64,000 nt of DNA from Bimastos eiseni (lineage: Eukaryota > Annelida > Clitellata > Crassiclitellata > Lumbricidae), in assembly GCA_959347315.1 (NCBI GenBank), contig OY365822.1, positions 12,718,601-12,782,600 of the forward strand. The letters run 5' to 3'. Both the position numbers and the translations under genes were made by a program. Under the pieces are notes generated by a model, which was given only the letters and a program-made list of their open reading frames with translations, had not been told where the DNA came from and did not search any database. Position 1 is the first letter of the stretch; the number at the start of each line of letters is the position of its first letter. Shown in pieces: positions 43,000 to 54,300 of this stretch.

Positions 43000-43965
43000 A
43001 ATCAAACCTTCCGGCAGGTACACGCGGCTGTTTGCTTTCGCTATCTCCGAAAACGTACAGGAGTGAAACAGCAAACATAGACGGTTACACACCTTGGTCG
43101 ATCACTGCAGCCTCTTAGAACGGAAATTCCACAAGGCGCGTGGATCACCATGGAAACGATCAAGCAAAAACGAGAAATCTCTTTTACGACATCAACACAA
43201 CGCCTGCTACGCCTATGTCTGTAGGCTTATATCGCAATAATCAAATATTCCACGAGTAATATTTTTAATTAGGAAAAGTCGCTGAACTAACCTCACACTA
43301 TACTATAGGTCTATCATGGTTTTGTGGTAATTTACCGAAATTCCTTGTCTAGACTAGCTTTAAATTTTCATACCATATGGAAGCATGTGTCCAACTGCTG
43401 GAAATATGATATTCATACATAGATGCGCTGCTACGAGCCACATAGGCCCTATATGTCCTGCCTACCATTGACGCAGGCCTACTTTACGGCTGGGTTGATT
43501 ACTTCATTTAAAAAAAGCCATATTTTTGGGACTGCTTTGATGAGCTCGACACTGATTCGTCCTCTGACAGTCCGGTAACCGTATTGAAGAAATCATGGTT
43601 AGTTCAACGATATTTCCTACTAAAATGTTGGAATCTAGTGCGGCCCTACGGCGGGATCGGTCATAAAATTGCCGGGCCCGTTGAAATTTTTGTCCTCTGC
43701 CCCTCTTGGCGGGCCTGACATTGGACAAAGCTACACCTTCAATGTGGCAAATTATCACCACAGTTCCATCACCACGGTACTAGGCACGACCTGCAACCAT
43801 GACCAAGGTATTGCCACGGGTTTACCACGAGCAGCATCATAACTTTCTCTGTTGTGACCACATATTATAACCCCGCCCTTATAATTAGGCCAGTAGCCTA
43901 ACTCCATACAACATGCCATCCAGGCTACATGACCTCATCCTACAAGTTGAATTTGATGCCTTTGC
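43000..43965. other. Intergenic sequence
   Basis: Short open frames only, none with a recognisable motif. Nothing supported. Confidence 0.4.
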
Positions 43966-43968
43966 TAA

Positions 43969-44348
43969 GGGATCGTCCATAAAGGACGTCCGCAAAAAAC
44001 TTTTTTTCACCCCTCCCCTTGTCCGCATTCGACCCTTTGTGGACGTCCACATTACACATGCACCATTGCAACTGCCGATAATTATTTCACTGCATTGCTT
44101 TTTAATAGACATTTATTGACAAAGAATGAGATTGAAGGCTATGTAAAAAAAACTTAAAATTTAATAAATGCCTATTTGCATGTAAGCTTCGTATATCATT
44201 CTCTCAAATGTAAAGTGCAAACCTAAAGCTACTAATAAACAACTAAGATTATGACCTAACTACCATTAAACGTGATTTTGTTGATAATTTATCATGGTCA
44301 CATGCATTTCCCCTACCCCTCGCTGCGGACGTCATTTTTGGATGACCC
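43969..44348. mobile_element. PIF/Harbinger-like MITE, 380 bp, TAA target duplication
   Basis: Left end gggatcgtccataaaggacg, right end read inward gggtcatccaaaaatgacg. TAA flanks both sides (43966-43968 and 44349-44351). Clusters like acccctcccc lie inside both ends. It is a diverged relative of the GGGGCCATCC elements in this window. Confidence 0.7.
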
Positions 44349-44354
44349 TAAGAT

Positions 44355-45170
44355 ATCTTTTATTATTCAATTATTAAATGACTTTGTTAAAATTTATGCT
44401 ATTATTTATATCCCTTGTAAGTTGTAACTTGTAAGCTAATGTGCGTTTGCTGGTACTCTAGCCAAGAATATTCTAACTTATTTGCATACTTATAGGGATC
44501 AGAATCGTAGATCTCTAACTTTTGATCGAAATCTACCACAGAACAGATAAACGTAAGTTCTAGCAAACGCAAGTATGAACTGATTGTAGAAGCAAGATGT
44601 ATGGAGGAATGCATTCTATGGAAGTATGAAAAACGGTGAGGATATTCAGGTAAGAGTACATTTTCTAGACATAATGTACGGTAAATGAGAAAGCGGCTGA
44701 ACAGGCGTATTGCTGTAGACTTTAATAATACTACTTTCAAAGAAATGCTTTTCTCCTCTGACTATATGCTGTATAATTGAAATCAGTTTACATATTGAAC
44801 CCTAGATGCAAGACACTATGCTCAAATTCGAAAACAGACACATGCCCATAGCACTTGACCGAGTCTATCCCAGGGACAACATTTGTTACGATTCAACTTG
44901 AATCAAGCATTGGTCAATCACTTCTGCATAATGCTCATAATTAAATTGGAACGTTGATGCTTCCACTAGAGTAGACTGTTGATAGCACAGGTATAAGTGC
45001 TATGGAATGGGGAACTTTTGATACATTGTGTCCAGCCAAATAATTCCTTTGTTCAGTGCAATAAAGACTGTCTCAAATTCTGATGTCGCTATCTGCAGTA
45101 GGCATAACGGCATCATTGAATTCACATCTGGATCACATTGCCTCTCTTACATGGTCCTTAGTATACCAGA
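44355..45170. other. AT-rich intergenic sequence
   Basis: A 112-codon frame at 44402-44740 on the minus strand has no recognisable motif. No gene supported. Confidence 0.4.
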
Positions 45171-45178
45171 TCGACTAA

Positions 45179-46454
45179 GGGTCCATCCATATGTTAATTA
45201 CATTTTCATACACCCTCCCCTGTTGCACCTCGTACATTTCATGAACCCCTTCCCGTGAGTACGTACAAATATCTGCTACCTAAAGTTTTTAACGGTTATG
45301 AAGAAATAAAATACTATTAACACATTTTAACAAGTTTCAAACCTACACAAAGTTGATAAAGCAGGAATAAAGTCAGTGATTTGGTTTGTAGTATACTAAA
45401 AGATAAAAAAATCCAGATTTCAGTTGCAATTCACTAAGAATAAATAACTTTCCATCAGTCTCAAATGCTATTTGCCTCCATTAAAAAAAATGCAAACTGG
45501 CATACATAATGAATCTTGCTTCTCATCAACACCTCTGTGATAACTAGGGCATAACCGGAAATCGCCTCGGACATTCGTCTCGGCCGAATATTGGACTATT
45601 TGGAAGTATTCGCCTTGGCAAATATTACACCCGCAAATAGCTTAAAATAACATTTTTTTTTTTAAATAATTTTTTTGGGATAAAATAATATTTTTTCATC
45701 AAATACATTTAGGACTAACGGACTTACTTATAAGCTAATGATTAAGTGAACAAGAACTTAAGATTACATTGAATTTTTCTTTAAAACTAATGATCATGTT
45801 AATTTATATATTTTAATTTCTTTTGGTTGTATTCCCCAGGTGGCAACCCAATCAGTAATTTTCCTGCTTGAATTGGCTCCACCCACTTTCCGGTAAACAT
45901 TAAAGAGTAAAGACGTCATTGATAATTTCATATTTCAAATTTTATAATTAGGTTTTACATTTTTACACAAATAAAGTTATTAAATACTAAATAGCATAGA
46001 GTGCGACGATATGCTATATGTATGAAGACTCTGCATTGGCTATAGATAGTTCTCCACAGCTGTGCACATGGCAGGTTAACTAAGCTTTGCCTACGGATCG
46101 TACTCGCTGCCAGATTTGCCGCTACTATTCGGTTCATACCCGGATCCGGCAAATAATTCATCCAAATACTCGGATTTGGTACTTGGTGGAAATTGTCTAC
46201 TCAGTTATGCCCTAGTGATAACCTCGGATGACTTTGGCATAGGCATCCAAAATAAATTTTAAATTATTATGGCCACATTTGCCTACTTACAAAACAAAAA
46301 AGCTAACATGGACGTCATAATAAGAAATTTAGTTTGCATACGTACACATTCTGTCAATACCCCCTCCCCTCGCCAAACACACCAGTAAGCAAGATTTAAT
46401 CAACCTGACCATCCCACTCCCCCCTCGGTTCATACGTAATATATGGATGTGCCC
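45179..46454. mobile_element. PIF/Harbinger-like MITE carrying a nested hAT MITE
   Basis: Left end gggtccatccatatgttaat and right end, inward, gggcacatccatatattacg. Flanks are TAA and TCA. The interior segment gttatgaagaaataaaata matches, in reverse, tttatttcttcataaaag in the 50760-51217 copy, so the two are the same family in opposite orientation. The hAT MITE at 45545-46214 sits inside and accounts for most of the extra length. Confidence 0.65.
45545..46214. mobile_element. hAT-type MITE, 670 bp, exact 8-bp target duplication
   Basis: Ends tagggcataac and gttatgcccta are exact inverted repeats of 11 bp. Both flanks are gtgataac (45537-45544 and 46215-46222). No transposase frame is present. 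Confidence 0.85.
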
Positions 46455-46586
46455 TCAGTCAGATTAGAATTCTGTTTTCTCGGCCTACTACATCTCATGA
46501 CTTATCGCCCGCTTCTGCCGGGAACCAGTGCAACCAAAGAAATTGACAAATTTCATCCACCTTAAAACAACCGTCGGCAGCCATTT

Positions 46587-46739
46587 CTAAGCATCAAGAT
46601 GGCCAAAAGTTCTTCGCAGCTTCTGCTTCTTCTTGTTGTTGCCATGGTGTTTCATTGGACGAACAGCACCACCTGCCGTCATCGGCGGTGGAATGCCTCC
46701 TCTCAGGAAGGCACCACGTGTCCCAGATGATGCCACTTG
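46587..46739 (-). CDS. LSG1: LSG1 last exon
   Basis: Acceptor ttattttgtag, then QVASSGTRGAFLRGGIPPPM and the basic tail NNKKKQKLRRTFGHLDA, stop TAG at 46589-46587. 153 bp, phase 0. An ATTAAA on the minus strand (46400-46395) could be a poly(A) signal; it lies inside the MITE at 45179-46454. Confidence 0.95.
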   Translation of the reverse strand, partial: QVASSGTRGAFLRGGIPPPMTAGGAVRPMKHHGNNKKKQKLRRTFGHLDA

Positions 46740-49700
46740 CTACAAAATAAATTTATCACGATTAAATATACATTTCATCAGTTAACTCATCCTTAATATC
46801 ATCAAGAGGCGGTGATCTCATTTGAGAGGTGGGGGACACCCAATGAGAGGTGTAAGAAATGTGGGGGACAAGCATATAACATATCCCCTATCTGTAAAAG
46901 GTGGGGGGCTTGTCCCCCTTAACCTCTGGGATCGCCACCCCTAATATCATCATTATTATCTATGGCAAATCCCATAGAGGAGCACAGCCGTTTCCACAGT
47001 TCACCACCAACCGATCTTCTCTTGTGCCCTCGCCCAGCCCGAGTTGTGGCCGAGGTTCATGGGGGTCCAGGTAATTCTTCACTGCTTGTTATCTGGAGTG
47101 TCGTGTTAATATCTCATCATTTTAATAACTTTTCAAGACCAATTATGTCATTTGGAATTTTCATGACTTGTACTTTGACCAAAAACGAAGAATGCGATTG
47201 TAACCATAAGTGCATAATTTTTTAAGTGCTACTGAAAAGCTAAGCAGGAGAGCACCAGCTTACTCAAGAGCACTGCATCAAAGTCTGGGGTTTCCAAATA
47301 TCCACGTGAAAAAGAATTCCGGATACCAGAAGATCAGAAAGCAAGGAAGCAGTGGGGTCATTTATTTTTGGGAGAAATTAGAAGGTGGTGGAATGGATGA
47401 ATGAGATCACAATTTCTTGACATGACAAGACAAGTTTTGAATGGACAGCCTGTGGATCAGCGAATCCCAACCTGTGACCCAGGAAAAAAAAGTCGCCCGC
47501 CAGGCCTCAAAAAGTGGCCCTCGACCTATCAAAGATATAAAAAAATATACGTGCACAAAATTTATATTTGACAGAATAATTTTTTCTAATATAAATTATT
47601 ATATTTTTTTGACATTCATAAGTAACTTTAGATAAATATAACTAATCTAAAATGATTAAACCAGAATTTATCCTTGTGTAATTTGATTCTATTTTTTTTT
47701 AAATCTGTTAAAATTCAAAATAATTATTTGTCACCTAGTGGCCCATCATGTCCTCCAATTAAATAAAAGTGGCCCTAAGTCGAAAAAGGTTGGGAACGAC
47801 TGCTATGGAGTGATGGATGAATGGTATTGTTTTGGACTGTAGATTCATTTATTCCAGTCACATTGGCATAACGCAACACGATACAAGAAACCAGATTACA
47901 TGAGGATTAAAGTCTGACTACAACAATTCAGCCATTGCTAAGTGTATTCTCATCATTCATGGTTAATTGTCAGTATCTCAATAATAATCAGTGTCAATAT
48001 TCGACTTTAAATACCTAATTAATTGTTGAAGGTCATTTTCCGCTTCCTCTCAAAAGAAAGCATGGCTGGAAAATATGTCTTTGCTTAATTTCAACTTTAT
48101 TCTACTTTGGCTTCATTTCACAAAAAAGTAGAATAATGTCTCTCACTGGTGTGAAAAGCAGTCAGCAGTAAGTTCGATTTCCGCTGCCCATAAGGGTGAG
48201 GTGGTGGTATTGGTTAAATCTTATGTCTAACTTTATGGCTGTCGTACAGTTAACTTATATTCAAGTAACAACTTGCCATCATCTGTCCATACTGTATTTG
48301 TAATCATAATACTATTATTATTATTAACATATTATTCTGAAAACAGCAACACAGATGTCAACAATTTAGACAGATGGAACCTTTTGAATAAAATACAGAC
48401 CTCAGATAGACAAGGATCGTGGGTGATCACGATACGGCGAGCAACCTACAAGCAAACGTAAATCGAAATAGATAGTTCAGCAAACAATAAACATTGGAAT
48501 GGGTTCCCTCTGGAGTTGGACACCATTTCTCACACATTTCATTACAGCATAAAGTCTGTCCATATCTGTCAGTGATGAGTTGGTAGTGCCTCACAGTAAA
48601 AATGTATATCAAAGGGGGGCTTTACAAATTTCCTAAATGAATGAATGGATAGATGTAACATTAAATTATGAATACTATTTATTTTTAAAATTTACCTATG
48701 AGGTAATGCATGCATTGTACATTAATGTATTCAGTTGAGAATAATTTCCCAATTCTCCATCCCAAATAATACACCATGGTTCCGACAGTGAATTCAAAAG
48801 AACCCGCGTTACAAGCAATCTCCCTCCATTGCGCCACTCGGTGATGAACATAAAAACTCACCGCATTTCCCGCCTTCTGTGAACCCTTTTCGACTTTCAG
48901 ACAAGGCTTTGAACCGTACTCCTCTTCATCGATTCCTGGGGGACCATAGCAGTAGCAGAGTTTACCCTGGTAAAAGGGAAGAAAATACTCCAAGCGTAAA
49001 GGCAATACGTTAGCAAATCCCAGCATACCATGTTTGTTTACATGTCTGTGCGCATGTACAAATATATATATATATATATATATACATACTATTATACTGT
49101 CATTGATTTCCAAATCTTCCAAATCTTCAAAGCCAAGCAGAAATAGTCAGGACTCGGAAGATATAGAAACCCAAGTGCATCTTCTCCTGGCAACTGACTC
49201 AGATTCACATTTCAGTCTGATTTTGCGTGCATTACGCATTTAATCAATAATAAAATAATTATTATCTGGTACACATGCTTCACGAAAAGATTTACATGAT
49301 GTTGTTATGGCCTCCATAATTAAATTTACATACATTTGCATAATCTTTACAAATTGATTTACAGAAACTCGACATGACAGACTTGATGATTAAATTTACA
49401 TACGTCAATTTTCATGAACAGATTTACATAATGTTGACATGACTGTCATGAATAAATATACATACATTAACATAATCTTTGAGGACAAGTCTCGATGCTC
49501 TTTGAATATCTGGAACGCCTTTGTGCGACATAAATCCACGAATTCCTACAAGAATAAAGATTAGAAACAACAATTGAAAAAGCTGCTCATGCTGCTAATA
49601 GATAAAAAATTAATTAGTAATTGCACAACATCATCAGTTTGACATGAAAACAGTGCGTTTTGTCTAGAAAATAATGTGCCGGAACACATCTGTACCGTCG

Positions 49701-51334
49701 AAATGATGTTAAAATTAGCTGCCAAATAAAATAATTTTCACAGGACACAATGATCATAATTTATATATTTCACGTACTTATAAATTATATAATGCAAAAT
49801 ATTGAAATTGTAAAATTTTATATCAAATTTCAGAGTTTTTTGTACAAAATTTTACTATTTTAATTTATTAGTGATTGAAAAAAAGGTGCCGGAACGGCGC
49901 TCCGGCGCATTCCGCCATAAAAAATCACCAGTGCATGTAAGTCCTCAGAACCAATCAAAATAAACTAAGGAGTTCGTTAAAATCCGACAAGTTTCTTTGG
50001 CATACACTCAAAAAACTGCACTTAATCCACTGCAATTGGTACTTGGAAGAAGAGCAGTCGCTTAGCTAGCCCTGAGGCAGACATGGGAATGAAGGGTTGG
50101 CGACTTCATTTTCTTAGCCTTGGCATACGAGGGCGGTTGGCCAAACCCTTCCCTTGACGCAAGTGTTTATCAGCGTACTGATTACGGTGAACATGATATC
50201 ATCATGAACATCATGATCATAAGCATTTAGTTTGAAACTTACATTTAAAAATTCATTGAAAATTTTAAAATTCTTTTTTAGGACATGCAAGTGAATAAAA
50301 ATCTGATTGCTTCACCTTTTGGTGTCCAATAACAAGCATGATATTTCACTTCAAATACTATGTTTCCGTAATTTGCTTACGAACAAGAAATCACTTCACT
50401 TTTTCAAGTGAAATAACAAAAGACAACACAAATGATAACAGTGAATTTAACTTACGAGCATAGGCTGTGAGAAGTTCGTAAGCCGTAGGATTTCGGTCAG
50501 GATAGACCTCATCCGATGGAATGGGAAGCATGATTCCATACATTGATTCAAGAACGTCACGAGGAATATGGTTACAAACGTATAGATGGGGTTAAGAAAG
50601 AAGAACAATGCAGCAATGATGATAAAAGAAATGATGACAATTAACACATTTCCATCAGAAATTATCTAAATCAGTAGAAGCATAAATATGTACAAAATTA
50701 ATGTCAACAAGTACACTCAGTAAAACATTACACCAGAAACAATTAATGTCAGTGTATTAGGGGCCATCCACATATTACATATGCAACAAGGGGAGGGGTT
50801 TCGAGTTTCAGCAATATTGCGTACGGGTGCATATGGTGGCGGGGAGGGTGTGTGTGTGAGTGGTCCCGAAAATATGTACATACACAAATATTATTGTCTA
50901 ATAATGATGTACACAATACGGAATATTAAAATAAGTGTAACTTTAAAATGTAAGTATTGTTAGTTTTTTATTTCTTCATAAAAGTTAACAACTTTAAGCT
51001 GTTAAATACGATGCTTAACAAATATAAATAGCCTGTGGTAAAAATCAATGTCTTATAGATGTCTTTAGCCATTTAACCTTTGCAATGGGGGCGGGGAGGG
51101 TGTAGAGCTCAAATGTACGTACGCATGGGGGAGGAGATCCACGAAATTTATGCGGTCCAACAGGGACAGGAGGTCCGACAATCTGATTTTTTACATATGT
51201 AATATGTGGATGGGCCCTTACTGAGCATGCATGGATTTAAGTATAAATGCATCTATGTCTATACACATAAATGAATACTTATATTATACATACATGTATT
51301 GTATTTAAGCATTTATATATACATATATATATGT

Positions 51335-51396
<62 letters not shown>

Positions 51397-54300
51397 CTTT
51401 GTATGCAACATCATGTATATATGAACGCATACATGAATGCATAAGAATGGCTCATGTATGTAAGTAAGTATGCATGATTGCATGTATGTATTAATGAATG
51501 TGAAATACACCTTTATTTTCCTTCGACCTCTGCACATCAATAAAATCAGTCAAAAAGCCCATCAATCCACCAATCAATCAATCTATTGGTCAGTCAAATA
51601 ATCAAACAAAGGATATGATGGTCGTTGGAGCGATGCAGTCAGTCAGTTGGTCAATGGGGAGAACGCCACTCGTGACCATCTCGGCCTTCGTCGACACAAA
51701 CGTTGGCATGACGAGACCTGGACAATCGCAAAGCATCAGCGCCCTCTCCAAGAAGAACGTCTGCAAAATTAAATTAAATTAATTGACATAGAAGAAGAAC
51801 AGACATTAAGACGAAATCAGCAACTTAATTTTCTTTGCCTAGAGCTGCATATGAGGCTGGGCAGCCATTCTACACTGTGTCCGAAAATAGTGGGACCCCT
51901 AATGTCAACACGAAAATGAACAGTAAATATTCGTCGATTTTTTAATTCAAAATTGTTTTAATCAAGACATATTTATCTAATAATGCATACAAATTTTGAC
52001 AGCACCTGCCACCCAATGGTGACATCATCATTTTCATCAACATTTAAGTATTTAGGTCGGCCTATAAATCATCGATAGTAGTTTCTACTTTTTTAAATGC
52101 TATCGCTAAACCACCACAAATGTATTCAAATTTATTGCAGTATATGAATAATATCAGACTACAAGGTGTGTTCAAAGTGACTGCGTTTGACCTCAACACA
52201 AGCTTCAAGACGTATGCGTCATTGGCCAATAGAGGCATCAATGATCAAATTCCTCCCAAGCATTAACTGGTGAATTTATGACATACTTTTATTAACCTGG
52301 ACTTTCGTGAATTCCACATTTTTTGATAAATATGTCTGGATTAAAATGGTTTGAGAATTTGAAAAATCAAGGCTTATTTACTATTTATTTTCATATTATC
52401 ATTAAGGTGTCCCTTTATTTCTGGACACAGAGTAGTATGAAGAGAAAAAGGGCTGTCCCTTAATCTAGCCATGAAGCACCCATGGATATGAAGTGACTTC
52501 ATCTTCTTAGCCTCCTTGGCACATGAGGCTGGATGGCTGGCCATGTTTTCCCTGCTCAACTTCCCACCGACAGTGTACGGTCAGTGTACCCATTGCGGTT
52601 AAGTTAGTTGACAAGGCTAGGGGTACAGATGGAACAGAAAATGTGTGACACGATGGCTAATTGGTTACAGATGTCGGCCTGTAATACTCAGTGTGCGCTC
52701 AGTGAGCGGGTTCGACCCTCGTCCGAGACATCAGTCACTGTGTACCTAGTAGGGACCTTGAGCAAGTCCTTCGCGCACAATTGTTCTGCAGTACAACTGC
52801 AGTTGCGCTATCGAGGTGTGTAAACTTCTGAGCAAAGGATGTTAGAAGAAGGGCGAAATTTAAGAATTTCAGAGATTAAATCTATGTTTTATTTCAGACT
52901 GACACACCGCAGCATGATCACTTTAGTCGACTTGATTAGGGTCAAAGCGGGAATGTAAGCAGCAACACGAGAGGCAAAAAATGCTCTATATAAGTTGTCA
53001 CATGTGAACAGACAGTAAGTGCTGCTTGACCTGAAAGTGTTTTGTCTTTCCTGGTGTGGCAGACACTGGCGCCATCACGTGCTTCGTCTTCTCGTTGTTC
53101 AGAGCCGCCAACTGCTCCTTCCTGGTCAGCAGAGCGTTCAGAGTTGAACTCTTGCCAACATTAGGATAGCCAACCTAAAACCAATCAATCAGACTTTAAC
53201 AACCCACCAATCAGCAACAGCATGAATCAATGCTAATTAATAAGATTCTCAATGAAGGGTATTCCTAATTAATAATAATAATAATTTAGTTTATTTAATT
53301 TTAGTTTATTTTCAAACTGACAACAATGCAGTATGATTACAAGTATAGTGTGAACGAATGATGACAAGTCATTACCAGAGTCGAATTTAACTGTTAGCAG
53401 CAATACAAGGCGCCCATTACGTTACACATTTAATTTGACCAGTGCCGCCGCTGAGCGAAAGAAGAACTAGTCAACCTTATGGAGGATAGGGGTAAATTAA
53501 TGATTAATTAATAAGAGTTTCAATAAAGGGTTGACCGCATATGTATGGCCTACTTTCGATCCCACCATACCCTTGTCCACATCCGACCCCACATGGAAGT
53601 ACCCTTCCCAACCTCTTTTGCAGATGTTCAGACTTTGGTGCCCTATAGCCTGTGCTGAAGACCATGTTTATCCTGCAGTGCTAACTGTACTAGCTGAATC
53701 TGCAATGCTCAGCAAACTACACCTTGTATAGAACAGATTATCTGCTGTCTGACAGAAGTTGGTGTTGAAGATAATTGAACCCATTAACATGCAGAACTTC
53801 ACATTGTGCATCAGTTGGGTATTCAGTCCCCTCACACTGCTCGTGTGTGACCCATCTGATCAAAACCAGGCGTATGTCGCAACACGCATTAGTGACATAA
53901 TGGTAAAAATGTAATAAAAAGTCAATTTTTTCAATTTCTTGTCTATGACAGAAAATGATAAACACATACGTTTTAAACAGGCAAAAACTAAATTTATGAA
54001 ATAAAACAATTTTTAATGACTTTTAGATGACTTCGTGGTAGCCGATATCTTAGTAATTTAAGGACTTCTAATAATTTGCCATTTTCCTACCATTAGTCAA
54101 GCTTAGCTTGAGGCTAGGATAGCAAACTTGGTTTGAGTAGAAAGCCCAGACATCCGTGTAGCTCAGTGATTCCCAACCTGTGCCACATGGGCCATAAGTG
54201 GCCCACCAGGCCACAAAAAGTGGCCCTCGACCTATCAACTATACGTAAAAAGTATACGTGCAAAAAATTAATATTTGACAGAATAGTCATTTTATATTAT

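Larger units (their letters stand above)
50580..51616 (-). other. U12-type AT-AC intron of LSG1
   Basis: Sense strand: exon ...ACC ATC | atatcctttg ... ttcttaacccatctat-type end ... atac | GTT TGT. The 5' site atatcctt is the exact U12 consensus, the branch-site match is ttcttaac, and the last two bases are AC about 11 bases after the branch A. Using these borders the frame is phase 0 and gives TTIVCNHIPR, as expected for the family. No GT-AG pair nearby does this. Confidence 0.88.

Noticed and set aside
50447..50647. Frame running from intron into LSG1 exon 9 (LNPIYTFVTIFLV...)
   Set aside because: It is out of the LSG1 frame and crosses the AT-AC junction; the in-frame exon starts at 50579.
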